Position numbers and translations under genes: made by a program. From positions 992,001 to 1,056,000 of the forward strand of contig NZ_OU343031.1 of the NCBI RefSeq assembly GCF_910593725.1: DNA of 64,000 nucleotides, in the 5' to 3' direction. Origin of the DNA: Candidatus Vallotiella hemipterorum (GTDB taxonomy: Bacteria > Pseudomonadota > Gammaproteobacteria > Burkholderiales > Burkholderiaceae). Each line of letters begins with the position of its first letter. The stretch's first letter is position 1. This document shows, one piece after another, positions 1 to 12,672 of this stretch. The notes under the pieces are model-generated. The model was not told the origin of the DNA. It saw only the letters and a program-made list of their open reading frames with translations, and ran no database searches.

Positions 1-632
<632 letters not shown>

Positions 633-790
633 TATAACAAGTCCGTTTTTAATAGACTTGTTAAAGTCTAAGTTTTGTGTTGTGCAATACTTTTTAAGTA
701 TTTTAATTAACTTAAAAAGTAAATGATTCTACCCATCTATTTTTACATCTATTTTAAGATGTATTTAATAGATAGACTGCTTTTCCAGAT

Positions 791-802
791 TGTTAAAGAA
801 CG
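791..802 (-). promoter_or_regulatory. boxA-like antitermination site in the 16S-23S spacer
   Basis: The minus strand reads CGTTCTTTAACA, followed by ATCTGGAAAAGC. This matches the boxA-like element found just before 23S in beta-proteobacterial spacers. Antitermination factors of the Nus complex bind such sites so that rRNA transcription is not cut short. Assigned from the motif and its position. Confidence 0.55.
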
Positions 803-877
803 CTACAGTCGTATAAATATTTTTATACACTGCTTAATTACTAACATTTAGGTTTAAATATTAGTAATTAAGCAGTG

Positions 878-950
878 TGGAGGCAGACGGAATCGAACCG
901 ACGACCCCCTGCGTGCAAAGCAGGTGCTCTCCCATCTGAGCTATGCCCCC
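878..950 (-). tRNA. tRNA-Ala (anticodon UGC)
   Basis: The reverse complement folds as a standard cloverleaf beginning GGGGGCATAGCTC, with anticodon loop TTTGCAC (anticodon TGC) and T-arm GGTTCGATTCC, ending at discriminator A. The CCA tail is not encoded (the next bases are CAC), so a CCA-adding enzyme is needed. It lies in the rRNA spacer next to tRNA-Ile, the usual proteobacterial arrangement. Confidence 0.95.
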
Positions 951-1004
951 TTATAACTTATTAGGTTTTGCACAGGATTTGTTACTCGCTAGACACGCCA
1001 CGTA

Positions 1005-1081
1005 TGGTGGGTCTGGTTGGATTTGAACCAACGACCCCCGCCTTATCAAGACGGTGCTCTAACCGACTGAGCTACAGACCC
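1005..1081 (-). tRNA. tRNA-Ile (anticodon GAU)
   Basis: The reverse complement starts GGGTCTGTAGCTCAG, carries anticodon GAT in the loop between CCGTC and its partner strand, and has T-arm GGTTCAAATCC. Unlike the neighbouring tRNA-Ala, its CCA end is encoded (TGG at 1005-1007). It is the first tRNA after 16S in the operon. Confidence 0.96.
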
Positions 1082-1145
1082 TTTGTCTGTCCCCGTAACT
1101 TTACAGCCGATAAGTGTGAGTACTTGTAGTACAGACATTTCGCTC

Positions 1146-2680
<1,535 letters not shown>

Positions 2681-2799
2681 AAACCTGTTACTTATTTTAG
2701 CTTTTTAGGCTTTGTCGCTCAACTCAAAATATTGATAATTTTTAAATTTCTAAAAATTACTTTAATTTTGCATGAGACTTGATTATTTTCTTTGCTTTT

Positions 2800-2826
2800 T
2801 ACACTTTATATTTTATGTAAAGTGTA
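2800..2826 (-). repeat. Perfect 9-bp hairpin in the rRNA leader
   Basis: TACACTTTA (2800-2808) and TAAAGTGTA (2818-2826) are perfect complements around a 9-nt loop. It sits about 120 bp before 16S in the transcribed leader, so it may be a processing or structural hairpin. Its function is inferred from place only. Confidence 0.6.
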
Positions 2827-2872
2827 GTTTTGCCTGACCATCAAGTACCCACACTTATCGGCTGTTACTTTT

Positions 2873-2882
2873 TTAAAGAGCA
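2873..2882 (-). promoter_or_regulatory. boxA antitermination site of the rRNA leader
   Basis: The minus strand reads TGCTCTTTAA, identical to the core of the E. coli rRNA boxA. It lies between the predicted promoter and the 16S gene, as expected for Nus-factor loading. Confidence 0.7.
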
Positions 2883-2958
2883 TCGCGCTAAATTAGCTTT
2901 AACTTATTTGAGCTAAAGATTTTTTTGCGTTTTATTGTGTTAACAACAAAGAACTAGC

Positions 2959-2987
2959 ATTCTCGGTGTAATTCTACGAAACGTCAA
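2959..2987 (-). promoter_or_regulatory. Candidate rRNA operon promoter
   Basis: On the minus strand, TTGACG (2987-2982) is followed after exactly 17 bp by GAGAAT (2964-2959), a plausible sigma-70 pair. boxA follows about 80 bp downstream and 16S about 280 bp downstream. The -10 is weak (three of six against TATAAT), so the call rests on spacing and context. Confidence 0.55.
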
Positions 2988-4224
2988 GAGCTTTTTAGAA
3001 AATTTCTTAGTCTTAGTAACTACTTACTGTTTTACTTGTCGCACAGTATCAAGCAAGCATGAAACTAATAGTTTAGCAACTATATAATACTTTTAATTCA
3101 GCTTTTAGCTGATTTTGTTCTGGAATGAATGATGTATTACATATCTTCTAAATAAAGGCTCCTACGAGCTATTTATCAAGTTTTTTATTAAAAAAGAAAG
3201 AATACCGATTTAGTAATTACGGCCTGCTGTACTAAGCAGCTCTATCTATGATCTTACTTTTAATTTAGCACTCTTCTGCTCCGGCTGTACTTATAGATTC
3301 TAGTAAATAGGTTTATCGTTTTATCTTGGAAATCGCGCCTAGTAAACCTTGTGTATTCCTATTGCTATTAGGGCTGCCCGGACATTATATGTGTCTACTA
3401 AAGTAATGAGTAAAATAGCATATGACGTTAAGACTTTTAGGGGTGTGCTTTATGCACTTTATTACTACTTTAGTAGCTCTTTATTCCATAAATATTATTA
3501 TGTCTTAATTGTTCTCCTTGCTTATAGCACTCGCTTACAGCCGCAATGCTACCACTGATTAGTGGTGCTTACATATATCTAATAGATTAGATGTATCCGC
3601 ATAAAAACTTAATTGATATTCTGCAACGCTTTGCTATATGGTAATAATCTAGGTGCCGAAATGATTTTCAGTGAAGCGCAAACTTTCCTCAACTACGCGC
3701 AAACTATTTACTCTGTACGCTCTTATTATTATAAGAGCGTAACCCTGTATTTAAATTGCTTACTTAGCCTCAGGAAGAGGCTCTACTAGAAGATTTTTCA
3801 ATCTTTAACCCTCCATATCCTCTCGGCAATAACGTAAAATTTATCCACAAAATAACCTGATTAGTATTGTGTATTATCTGTGTGAGTAATGTACGGATAT
3901 TAGCCGACTTATTTATACCGAAATATTGACTTTATACTACTCAGTTTTGAGTCCAGAGCAGATATGTGTCCGTGCGGACTCTTATTTATTTATAATTAGT
4001 CATGTCTGCGTCTGCACATTTCACTTTTGTTTGATGTACCTAGGTATCGTTAATTTATGCTGCGCCGCAGTTCAAATTCTGCGCGCCAGCATTCGGTGAT
4101 GATAATGTACTATAAAAAATAGGATACTGATTAGCTGATAAGCTAATGTTAGTACAAACGTGCGGCGGACCCACGCATATGCATAATATTTATTTGCTCC
4201 CAGCACCCGCTAGCGAGTTCCGAT
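2988..4224. other. Gene-free stretch between rRNA promoter and rpe
   Basis: No credible coding frame exists here, and I found no readable ruin of the apaG or mltA genes that often precede rpe in Burkholderia. Short open frames have no signature. Visible structure is limited to small hairpins: a strong one at 3716-3741 and shorter ones at 3551-3566 and 3766-3782. Confidence 0.6.
3716..3741. repeat. Perfect 11-bp hairpin with 4-nt loop
   Basis: TACGCTCTTAT and ATAAGAGCGTA flank the loop TATT. No T-run follows on either strand, so this is not a standard terminator. It lies in non-coding DNA with no gene close on either side. Confidence 0.7.
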
Positions 4225-4911
4225 ATGACCTTTCGCATTGCCCCAAGTATTCTTTCAGCAGACTTCGCCCGACTCGGCGAAGAAGTGCGTAATGTTATCT
4301 CTGCTGGCGGCGACTTGATCCACTTTGACGTCATGGATAACCATTATGTGCCTAATCTGACAATTGGCCCGATGGTCTGTAAGGCTATCCGCCCGCATAC
4401 TAAAGTGCCGATTGATGTGCATTTGATGGTGCGTCCTGTAGACCGTCTAGTGCCAGATTTTGCAAAAGCAGGCGCAAACGTGATTAGCTTCCATCCTGAG
4501 GCATCTGAACATATCAATCGCACCTTATCGCTTATACAAGATCACAATTGCCAGGCTGGATTAGCATTCAATCCCAATACCCCATTAGACTACCTAGATG
4601 AGGTGATGAATCGCATTGATTTAGTTCTAATTATGCTCGTTAATCCTGGGTTTAGTGGGCAGTCGTTTATTCCTGAGGCACTACACAAACTGCGAGACGC
4701 GCGGAAGCGTATCAATGCATATTCGGCGCAGACAGGTCGCAAGATCTATCTGGAAGTCGATGGGGGTGTTAACACTGAAAACATTGCTCGGATTGCAGCA
4801 GCTGGTGCTGATACGTTTGTTGCTGGTTCGGCAATCTTCGATCAGCCAGATTATCAAAAAGTAATCCATAACATGCGGAACGCACTTGTATATCATACAA
4901 GCAAAGGATGA
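4225..4911 (+). CDS. rpe: Ribulose-phosphate 3-epimerase
   Basis: The enzyme interconverts ribulose 5-phosphate and xylulose 5-phosphate in the pentose phosphate pathway, in the cytosol. The 228-residue protein has the full TIM-barrel pattern: [10 protein letters not shown] near the N-terminus, the metal-binding HFDVMD at 33-38, DVHLMV, and phosphate-binding EVDGGVN and FVAGSAIF near the C-terminus. Length is typical. The ATG at 4225 gives the family N-terminus; no strong Shine-Dalgarno is seen. In Burkholderia rpe precedes gph and trpEGDC. Here gph and trpE are not detectable and trpG is a ruin, so rpe stands alone. A perfect 7-bp hairpin with 6-nt loop lies in the gene at 4263-4282. Confidence 0.96.
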   Translation: MTFRIAPSILSADFARLGEEVRNVISAGGDLIHFDVMDNHYVPNLTIGPMVCKAIRPHTKVPIDVHLMVRPVDRLVPDFAKAGANVISFHPEASEHINRTLSLIQDHNCQAGLAFNPNTPLDYLDEVMNRIDLVLIMLVNPGFSGQSFIPEALHKLRDARKRINAYSAQTGRKIYLEVDGGVNTENIARIAAAGADTFVAGSAIFDQPDYQKVIHNMRNALVYHTSKG

Positions 4912-6115
4912 TCTATAGATCTGATACCTATCGGACGAATCCAACTTCACGATATCCCAATGCCTCTGCATCTAAGGATCAATATTAAATACTTCTGCTG
5001 TCATTTATTCATGAGTTAGGCTATCAATACTTTAGGGCCCACATAGTAATACCTAGATAGGTATGTAAGGTATTTATGTAACAGCTATAAGTAGTACGTC
5101 ATTTTATCCAAGAGCTATTGTGTCTTATCAATAAGAAGCTTATGCTAAAGCGATATCGGTTATCGGGAATCTAACTTGATAAGTTTTGCCTGATAAGATA
5201 CCTATCTTAGTATACTAAAGTATAAATATGCTCTAAATAGAAGCCTCATAAACCGACCTAGTTTGCGATTATGTCGACGACAGTGTGCACCTATATTTAC
5301 GAGAGCTTACCAAAAAAACTATCTGATTATGATACGTAAAATTAACTATATATCGCTGTACAGCGTATTCTAAATACTCTCTGCGACAAATAAATTTAAC
5401 GCATCATAATTCGTGATAGCGAAATCTACTTTGGTAAGTCATACACTCAGGCTATTGCTAGTATTAAGTGCCCATCTTATACCTAATCAGAATTTTAGAA
5501 AAACATAGCATGTGCTATGTTGCAAACTGACTAGAATATACTAGACATATTTGGATATAGAATTCTGACACAGCACTTTTCATATTGAGCGACCTAGAGA
5601 TGCGATGCGACAACACATAGCATTAAATGCATCTCCAGAAACCACTTCGTGTCATTTTATCGACAAGGCTTCGGACAAAACGCTCAAATGCTTCTCATAG
5701 AGTTGGCTAACACATCAGTCTCTATTTTGTCTAAACGTCATCAGCTCTCTAACTGAGTTAACACTTTATATGTAGTGAGGCTGACCCCACTAAGACGTAG
5801 AGTAATACTCTAATTATCCTACTGTACCTTACTTCCACTAATATTACAGTATTAGTCTGTTAATACTGCGATACTAAAACTCCAGGAAATTGCTGATGCT
5901 AGCGATAGATGTAGACATCGTCAAAACTTCTTATGAACCACTTTCCTTTTACCCTTACTGTCTTAAGCAGAGATAAATATTCTTATCTGCTGCGGCACGG
6001 TCTTTATGTTTTGTTTTGCGTTTATCGTAACCATACCCAGCAGATCCATAGACAAATAGACTACATGCGGCCATTGCTAGCTCAAGATTAGGTTAATAAG
6101 TTTCTGTATACTTGA
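4912..6115. other. Decayed zone where gph and trpE would lie
   Basis: About 1.2 kb with stops in all frames. By Burkholderia synteny, gph and trpE belong between rpe and trpG, but roughly 2.2 kb of coding sequence would be needed, so DNA has been deleted as well as mutated. I could not align any part to TrpE or Gph motifs by eye. Confidence 0.5.
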
Positions 6116-6500
6116 ATGATTAATAACTATAATGTGCCAACCTGTAACCTCGTCCGGTATTTTTTAGAATTAGGTAAGCAAGTTTAAGCCTACAAAAATA
6201 ATAAAAGCGTTGCTCAGGACCTGAGGTATATTTACCTAGCGGTAAAAGTTGACCCGATAAAACGAACTAGCGCAGCGATCTTGCTGATTGAGCTAATCTT
6301 TTATAACAAGTCGGCACTAAAATTGAGACTAATTGCAATACATACCGCTAGACTGGCTGGAGATCTTTGCATAAACCAGCAATTTTAAGATTATGATCTT
6401 GCAATATAAGAGGCCGCCAATTAGGTATGGGGTTTCACCCGCAACCGATCCCGTATAAGCAGAGCAATACTTTGATGAATGATGTAATCGCTTGCAGTAG
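6116..6500 (+). pseudogene. trpG: Ruined anthranilate synthase glutamine amidotransferase subunit
   Basis: From ATG at 6116 the plus strand translates MINNYNVPTCNLVRYFLELG, which tracks the TrpG start [20 protein letters not shown] closely. The next stretch, AYKNNKSVAQDL after a stop, matches the family TYRNDEITLDEI. Near 6428-6460 GFHPQPI resembles the C-terminal QFHPESI motif. The middle with the catalytic Cys loop cannot be recognised, and stops and length loss are evident. It lies directly before trpD, its normal position. The protein would have supplied ammonia from glutamine to TrpE. A functional subunit from this locus is not possible. Confidence 0.75.
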
Positions 6501-6593
6501 CCCTGCGCTACCGTTCTGATAAACACGAGAACCCTAGAGCAAGGCGCTGTCTTTATGGCCGCTGATTATTAGCCTAACTCGCACGAGAACTGG

Positions 6594-7634
6594 ATGTCAA
6601 TCACTCCCCAAGAAGCGCTACAGCGTATTATTAAGCACCGCGAGATCCTCCATGATGAGATGCTGCACTTAATGCGGATGATTATACGCGGAGAAATGTC
6701 GCCGGCTATGACAGCTGCTGTTATTACTGGCCTTCGCCTAAAAAAAGAAACAATCGGAGAGATTACCGCAGCGGCAATCGTCATGCGTGAGTTCTCCAAG
6801 CACGTTTTGATATCTGATCACCAAAACTTTGTCGATATTGTAGGCACCGGCGGCGATAGCTCGAATACGTTTAATATTTCTACGGCCACAATGTTTGTGG
6901 CTGCTGCGGCCGGCGCAAAAGTTGCTAAGCATGGCAATCGCGGCGTATCATCTAAGCTCGGAAGTGCTGATGTTCTTGAGGCGCTCGGCGTGAATATTAA
7001 TCTAATGCCAGAAGAGGTAGCACAGTCTATCAAAACGACTGGCATGGGCTTTATGTTTGCACCAAACTACCATCCGGCGATGAAAAACGTCGCATCGATC
7101 CGGCGTGAAATGGGAGTGCGAACAATTTTTAATATACTGGGACCATTGATTAATCCGGCTAGCACACCACACCAACTTCAGGGCGTATTTCACCGAGATT
7201 TAGTTGGTATCCAGGTGCGGGTAATGCAACGGCTTGGTGCGGATCATGTATTGGTCGTTTATGGATGTGATGGGATAGACGAAGTATCGCTCGGCGCGCC
7301 TACACAGGTCGGTGAGTTGCGCGATGGACAGGTATATGAATACAAGATTCACCCCGAGGATTTTGGCTTGCAAATGGCATCGAATCGCTCTTTAAAAGTC
7401 GCGAATGCGGACGAATCAAAAACAATGCTACTTAGTGCGCTAAATAATATACCAGGTATTGCCCGAGAAATTGTCGCGCTCAATGCCGGTACTGCATTAT
7501 ATGCGTCTAATGTTACTTCCTCGATTGCAACGGGTATCCAGAAAGCGCGTGAGGCAATCGCTAGTGGAGCTGCTCGTGCAAAAGTCGATGCGCTTGTTCG
7601 TTTTACTCAGCAGTTTAATTATCAAGACAAATAA
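6594..7634 (+). CDS. trpD: Anthranilate phosphoribosyltransferase
   Basis: It joins anthranilate to PRPP, giving phosphoribosylanthranilate, the second step of tryptophan synthesis. The 346-residue protein is intact. GTGGDSS at 84-90 binds the PRPP pyrophosphate, [10 protein letters not shown] from about 112 is the second PRPP/anthranilate motif, and an N-terminal helical dimer domain covers about 1-70. Length is normal. It is followed after 9 bp by trpC, so the pair is probably co-transcribed. The genes making its substrate (trpE, trpG) are lost or ruined just upstream, so substrate must come from another locus or another organism. Confidence 0.97.
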   Translation: MSITPQEALQRIIKHREILHDEMLHLMRMIIRGEMSPAMTAAVITGLRLKKETIGEITAAAIVMREFSKHVLISDHQNFVDIVGTGGDSSNTFNISTATMFVAAAAGAKVAKHGNRGVSSKLGSADVLEALGVNINLMPEEVAQSIKTTGMGFMFAPNYHPAMKNVASIRREMGVRTIFNILGPLINPASTPHQLQGVFHRDLVGIQVRVMQRLGADHVLVVYGCDGIDEVSLGAPTQVGELRDGQVYEYKIHPEDFGLQMASNRSLKVANADESKTMLLSALNNIPGIAREIVALNAGTALYASNVTSSIATGIQKAREAIASGAARAKVDALVRFTQQFNYQDK

Positions 7635-7643
7635 AGCGCCACT

Positions 7644-8465
7644 ATGAGTGATATTCTTGATCGCATTATTGCAGTTAAGCGCGATGAGATCCGTGCTGCG
7701 CAAGTAAGTATGCCCCTGGAAGAGTTAAAACTAAATGCCCATGCGTGTAACGGCGGACTACGAGATTTTCTTGCGGCATTACGCGCTAAGCACGAGATCG
7801 GACAGCCAGCAATCATCGCCGAGCTAAAAAAATCCAGCCCTTCGAGAGGGAAGTTATGTGAAACTTTTGCGCCAGCTGATATTGCCTGCTCATATGAACA
7901 GCATGGAGCCGCATGTTTATCGGTGCTGACCGATCATCAGTTTTTTCAGGGTAGTGCACGCCATCTCCAGCTAGCTCGAGACTCGTGCACATTGCCAGTG
8001 TTACGTAAGGATTTTATTATCGACCCGTATCAAGTTCTAGAGACGCGTGCGATGGGTGCGGACTGCATTCTACTAATCGCCGCCGCTCTAGCTCCAGCGC
8101 AGATGCAGGAGCTAGAAGCATACGCACATTCACTAGGTCTTACAGTACTAGTAGAGGCGCATAACGCCGACGAACTAGATATAGCTTTAACACTTAAAAC
8201 ACCGCTAATCGGTATTAATAATCGAAATCTACGCACGTTCACTGTCACACTGGATACTACACTTAGCCTCCTTGAGAGGATTCCAGACGGTCGTATCGTG
8301 GTAACTGAGTCAGGCATCCTTACGAGGGTTGATGTGGAGCGAGTTCGTGCTGCTGGCGTCCATACTTTCCTTATTGGCGAGGCATTCATGCGCGCAGATA
8401 GTCCTGGCTTAGCGCTCTCAGAAATTTTTTCGGATTATAGAGCGCATGAAAAAGGTGTGCGTTGA
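7644..8465 (+). CDS. trpC: Indole-3-glycerol phosphate synthase
   Basis: It closes the indole ring by converting CdRP to indole-3-glycerol phosphate in tryptophan synthesis. This is the single-domain TrpC (273 residues), not fused to TrpF. The catalytic block [13 protein letters not shown] lies at 57-69 with Lys62/63, followed by [13 protein letters not shown], the LVEAHN region, [11 protein letters not shown] and VTESGI, all intact. It starts 9 bp after trpD. The gap behind it holds no gene, and trpF, trpB and trpA are not in this window. Confidence 0.97.
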   Translation: MSDILDRIIAVKRDEIRAAQVSMPLEELKLNAHACNGGLRDFLAALRAKHEIGQPAIIAELKKSSPSRGKLCETFAPADIACSYEQHGAACLSVLTDHQFFQGSARHLQLARDSCTLPVLRKDFIIDPYQVLETRAMGADCILLIAAALAPAQMQELEAYAHSLGLTVLVEAHNADELDIALTLKTPLIGINNRNLRTFTVTLDTTLSLLERIPDGRIVVTESGILTRVDVERVRAAGVHTFLIGEAFMRADSPGLALSEIFSDYRAHEKGVR

Positions 8466-8938
8466 ACGAAATAAAGTTTATGCATTACTATATCGTAAAT
8501 CGAAACCCATCTTTGGTCGCTCGCAGAGCTAAATAACGTTAGACTAGTTATGTGTTTACCTAATCCTTAATCTAAACGCGCAATAGATCACTACAGTTCT
8601 CTAAGCTTAACAGTGCCGACCGATATGAACTCGGATGAAACCGATTAGTTATGCATTTAAACGCAATGGGCTTCTTGCTGAGTGCGTTACGTCATTATTC
8701 TTGACTATTTATATTGCAATAATTAGAAAATTAGTAAACTGTACTCATTACAAAGCATAGCTAGTTTCTATCGTGACTTTATCGTGATCATGACTGCCCA
8801 AACGAGAGACTTTAGTTCCACTGTATTATAGAATGGTAAAATATCGAATAAACGCCGCTAATTATTATTTGTTAATCAACCGACACCGCTGTCTGCATGC
8901 ACAGCGGCGCTGCCATCTAACTGATTTCCCCATTTTGT
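8466..8938. other. Non-coding gap between trpC and ung
   Basis: No open frame, RNA or recognisable relic. ung normally follows trpC closely in Burkholderia, so the space may be eroded ends or a lost small gene. CGGCGCTGCC and similar short GC-rich patches just before ung could be its upstream region, but no clear promoter is seen. Confidence 0.4.
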
Positions 8939-9640
8939 ATGGCACTCACTCTCGAACAACAATTTAATTGTCTTTCGCCAGCGTGGCATAAATACTTAGT
9001 TCCGTTTATTAGTAGTGCAGTATACCCGCGCTTGTGCGCATTTATTAACTGCGAGCTAAGCAGCGGCAAGGTTATTTATCCGAGTGATGTGTTTCAGGCG
9101 TTACATTTAACATCTCCAGACGAAGTCAAAGTAGTCATTCTTGGTCAAGATCCTTACCACGGCGAAGATAACGGCATACCGCAGGCTCACGGATTGGCTT
9201 TCTCCGTACCTCTAGGTGTCCGTCCACCACCGTCATTACGCAATATTTTTAAAGAAAACGCCGCCACTTTCAACCATGCGATACCACGTCATGGCTGCCT
9301 AGATTACTGGGCTAGGCAAGGGGTGCTACTGCTTAATACGATATTAACTGTCGAGCGCAACCGCGCGGCCAGCCATGCTGGGCGTGGCTGGGAGCAATGC
9401 ACAGACTCGCTAATTGAGCACTTTTCTACGCAGCATGAAAGTCTAGTATTCATGTTGTGGGGCTTGCAAGCAAAAGCAAAAAGACAGTTAGTACGCGGTC
9501 GAAGTCACCGTATTCTCGAAGCCTCACATCCGTCACCCCTGTCAGCGCACCGCGGCTTTCTCGGTTGCCGCCACTTTGCACTCACGAATGAATATTTACG
9601 CTACACCGGTCGTACACCAATCGATTGGTGTATACCCTAA
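8939..9640 (+). CDS. ung: Uracil-DNA glycosylase
   Basis: It removes uracil from DNA to start base-excision repair. The 233-residue protein is complete: the catalytic GQDPYHG at 69-75 with Asp71, the PPPSLRNIFKE segment, GVLLLNTILTVE, and the HPSPLSAHRGF loop with its essential His near the C-terminus. The start at 8939 is an ATG giving the usual N-terminus. It is one of few DNA-repair genes in the window and is kept while neighbours decay, which makes sense in a genome drifting to A+T through C deamination. Its last codons carry a 20-bp perfect palindrome (9613-9632). Confidence 0.97.
   Translation: MALTLEQQFNCLSPAWHKYLVPFISSAVYPRLCAFINCELSSGKVIYPSDVFQALHLTSPDEVKVVILGQDPYHGEDNGIPQAHGLAFSVPLGVRPPPSLRNIFKENAATFNHAIPRHGCLDYWARQGVLLLNTILTVERNRAASHAGRGWEQCTDSLIEHFSTQHESLVFMLWGLQAKAKRQLVRGRSHRILEASHPSPLSAHRGFLGCRHFALTNEYLRYTGRTPIDWCIP
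9613..9632. repeat. 20-bp perfect palindrome at the 3' end of ung
   Basis: TACACCAATC is followed at once by its exact complement GATTGGTGTA, with no loop. It encodes residues of the ung C-terminus, so both protein coding and symmetry are preserved. No T-run follows, which argues against a plain terminator. Confidence 0.75.
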
Positions 9641-9949
9641 CCGCCTAGCACGCCTACAAAGGGATCTTATACAGGATACTGTTTTTATGCTTCTATAATT
9701 CTCCCAAAGTATTTATGGGTTCGGCAGAACATCGGGAGTGTTTATTATTACTATCAGTCATGCAGCCTACTACCTATTTATTAGATAATAATACTAAATT
9801 TTAGTGGTCTTACGTTTAGTTATCTTTAGTATGAGCTCTATATCTAGGTTAGGGCTATTTTAGTTTTACTAAAGTACTAATAAATGAAGTTCAATATATA
9901 TTATTGCACCAAAAGAATGATACGCTCAGTTAATACACAACATACTAAT
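9641..9949. other. Non-coding gap after ung
   Basis: A+T-rich sequence with no open frame. The end of the ubiH-family ruin on the minus strand probably fades into this stretch, but no motif can be read. Confidence 0.4.
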
Positions 9950-10901
9950 TGCATGTTCTCTTATACCAAGCTATTTAGTAATTATTAAGAGTATGAAATA
10001 GTTCTTTTTAGCTTACCACATCCAATAACGATACAACATTACAAAGTCCAATATTTATTCCTTGTCCCGCAAGTGGATAAGTTAAGTGAGCCGAATCACC
10101 TTTCAAGGGCACGAAGTCAACTCAAACCTCCACCGCGCATAGCCGACTTAATCCTTTCGTCTACCGTCATCAAGTCTAGCTTCAGAAAGGCAGTCGCATA
10201 CTTAGTGCCAGCAGACTAAATCAGCGATATATGTAAATCTGGCAATAGTAATAACGCAAGAATCTTACCACTAATAAACCCCTGGAATACAATTTTATAA
10301 TGGGGCTTACTACATAGAAAGTTTACTACTACGCCAGTCTGTTGATAGACTCGACATTTTATCTTTATGCTAACCCACTCTCGAATCCAAGAGTGGGTTC
10401 CATCCGCACCAATAATCATAGCGGCAAGCAATATTTTCGAATTATCAAGAGTAACAGTCGCATATTCGGGGTAAAGTTGCAGCGCTTGTGCCCGCGATTC
10501 ATACTAAGTCAGTAGTGGTTGGCATCGTAGGGCGAGCTCCAATGCTCGCTCGATAAAGCTTGATTCGACGATCCACGCTAGCTGTGGAAAACCGTATCCT
10601 GAAATGCAGAGAAATGGAACTGTGAGTGGACATTGCCGCATACCTGCGCATCTCATAGACTGGATATAATCTAGCCAAGTCTAAAGCTTGCCAAACCTGT
10701 AGCCGCCCTAGCAAAGTTATCGAACTAGAAGACGGGGCATAAATACGTGTATCGAACTAGTATTCGCTTTACATAGACGCCCGCGCTATGCTAACAGAGC
10801 ATAATGCGTAGACCCGCCTGCGTCAGTGCAAGCGAGACAGTTTTACCGATTAGTCCGCTGCCAATCACAAAAACTTTTTTGTTTAATTTAGCAGAATACA
10901 T
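9950..10901 (-). pseudogene. Ruined UbiH/UbiF/COQ6-family FAD monooxygenase
   Basis: The minus strand from ATG at 10901 starts with an FAD-binding relic, VFVIGSGLIGKTVSLALTQA. Further on WQALDLARLYPVYEMR, then IIGADGTHSWIREW and QQTGVVVNF, then GDSAHLTYPLAGQGINIGL near 10030-10090 follow the order of a UbiH/VisC family hydroxylase. Several frameshifts and stops break the reading frame. These enzymes hydroxylate the ubiquinone ring. The exact paralog cannot be told from the relic. The right end is approximate. A 10-bp inverted repeat with 8-nt loop lies at 10372-10399. Confidence 0.85.
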
Positions 10902-11234
10902 GATGAGAGGCTGTTCTATAGAACAAAATATTACCAACACTAAATAACATTAATTATAAACGCTATAATACCTAGCATAGCGCGTAAAAGTTTTTTAGAG
11001 TTACTCGGGTCGCTCACATTTTCTATCTACAGATTACAGATCAATTACAGATAAAATAAACGGTGTTCGAAAGCGCTAAAATATTAATTACAGCAAAGCT
11101 AGGATACAGAATATCGTCTTTAGGCGATGTTGGTTTATCCTTTTATTCCGAATCCTCGATGTTTCTAAATCAACGATTTATTGTAATAAGAGGTATCTAC
11201 TGATGCAGTAGATGTTACTTTGCAAAAGTTTTCT
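10902..11234. other. Intergenic region between the ubiH-family ruin and ychF
   Basis: About 330 bp with no gene. It should hold the ychF promoter, but I see no convincing -35/-10 pair. A TTG-started extension of ychF from 11220 is possible but not preferred. Confidence 0.4.
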
Positions 11235-12329
11235 ATGAGTCTAAAATGCGGTATTATCGGTCTACCTAACGTAGGTAAGTCCACCCTTTTTAATGCGCTG
11301 ACTAAAGCGAAAATTTCTGCTGAGAACTATCCATTTTGTACGATTACACCAAATGTTGGTGTAATCGATGTACCAGATCCAAGGCTAGCCGCTTTAGCGC
11401 AGATTGTTAAGCCTGAGCGTATCCGGCCGGCAGTCGTCGAGTTTGTTGATATCGCTGGGCTTGTCGAGGGCGCAAGCAAGGGAGAAGGTCTTGGTAATCA
11501 ATTCCTTTCTCATATCCGTGAGATGGATGCAATCGTGCATGTAGTGCGCTGCTTTGACAACGATCATGTAATTCATGTCACAGGCAAGGTAAATCCCCTA
11601 TCCGATATCGAAGTAATTCATACTGAATTAGCGTTGGCTGACTTCATAACTGTCGAAAAAGCACTTATACGTCATTCGAAGATAACAAGATCATGTCGCA
11701 ACAAAGATACACGTAAGCTAGCTGATGTGCTAGAAAAAGTGCGAGCGCAGCTGAACCTGGTGAGCTTAGTTCGTTCGATGGATCTATCCGATGATGAACT
11801 TGCACTAATCAAGCCGTTTTGCCTAATTACTGCAAAGCCAACAATGTACGTTACCAACGTACGTGAAGATGGTTTCGAGAATAATCAGCACCTCGATACG
11901 GTACGTAGCTATGCAGCAAAAGAAGGCTCATTAGTAATCGCTGTTTGTGCGTCTATTGAAGCAGAAATTGCTGTGTTGCCAAATGATGAAAAAAGTATTT
12001 TTTTAATTGAAATGGGTATACATGAGTCTGGATTGAATCGTGTAATCCAGGCGGGTTTCAAGCTGCTAGGGCTACAAACGTACTTTACCGCCGGTATCAA
12101 AGAGGTACGCGCCTGGACCATCTACGCCGGTAATACAGCCAAGCAAGCAGCAGGCATTATTCATACGGACTTTGAACGCAGATTTATTCGCGCTCAGACA
12201 ATCTCGTACGATGACTATATCACCTATCAGGGTGATCAGGGTGCGAAAGAGGCAGGCAAAATGCGCTCTGAAGGAAAGGAGTATGTAGTTAAGGATGGAG
12301 ATGTATTAAATTTCTTATTTGGCACTTAG
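11235..12329 (+). CDS. ychF: Ribosome-binding ATPase/GTPase YchF (OLA1 family)
   Basis: A conserved P-loop protein of the Obg superfamily that associates with ribosomes and in many bacteria prefers ATP. The ATG at 11235 is chosen over an in-frame TTG at 11220, because it gives the family start [17 protein letters not shown] and the usual 364 residues. The P-loop is GLPNVGKST at 9-17, followed by NYPFCTI, the switch [17 protein letters not shown], and the C-terminal TGS domain with [15 protein letters not shown] 12-bp perfect inverted repeat with a 3-nt loop lies in the 5' part (11341-11367). A strong hairpin follows the stop. Confidence 0.97.
   Translation: MSLKCGIIGLPNVGKSTLFNALTKAKISAENYPFCTITPNVGVIDVPDPRLAALAQIVKPERIRPAVVEFVDIAGLVEGASKGEGLGNQFLSHIREMDAIVHVVRCFDNDHVIHVTGKVNPLSDIEVIHTELALADFITVEKALIRHSKITRSCRNKDTRKLADVLEKVRAQLNLVSLVRSMDLSDDELALIKPFCLITAKPTMYVTNVREDGFENNQHLDTVRSYAAKEGSLVIAVCASIEAEIAVLPNDEKSIFLIEMGIHESGLNRVIQAGFKLLGLQTYFTAGIKEVRAWTIYAGNTAKQAAGIIHTDFERRFIRAQTISYDDYITYQGDQGAKEAGKMRSEGKEYVVKDGDVLNFLFGT
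11341..11367. repeat. 12-bp perfect inverted repeat, 3-nt loop, inside ychF
   Basis: CGATTACACCAA and TTGGTGTAATCG flank ATG. The repeat encodes the [10 protein letters not shown] stretch just after the P-loop. Base pairing is perfect across all 12 positions, which is unexpected for coding sequence. Confidence 0.85.
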
Positions 12330-12352
12330 AGTAATCTCACTAGAGATGCATC

Positions 12353-12386
12353 TAGTAATATTACTTCTATTGAAGTGATATTACTA
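12353..12386 (+). terminator. Hairpin after ychF, probable transcript end
   Basis: A 15-bp stem (12353-12367 with 12372-12386, one G.U pair) closes a 4-nt loop about 25 bp past the ychF stop. No proper U-run follows, so it may stabilise the 3' end rather than terminate on its own. The remaining 12387-12672 before pepP on the other strand holds no gene. Confidence 0.5.
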
Positions 12387-12672
12387 TAGGTACTATTGTA
12401 GCTATCTCTCCAAGTTTTTAGCAGGATACTTTATAGTCAGTAAAAGCTTCAACCCATGCAAATTAATTTATCGAGACTACCTACTTTAACGACATCCTTT
12501 CCTCTTATTTCTCTGAAGAGAGGGTCTTTATTACCTGGGCTATTGATAAACAGTGCGCTATTAATGATTAACTGTTTTATCGCGTTCTAGACTAATAGTC
12601 TTGCTCTTGCTATCTATTCTCTCGGGGAGATTAGTATTTATTAGTGTTAGACCACTATAATGCTTATGGGGT

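Noticed and set aside
3349-3558. 69-codon open frame in the rRNA-rpe gap
   Set aside because: No domain, no Shine-Dalgarno, and composition like the surrounding non-coding DNA.
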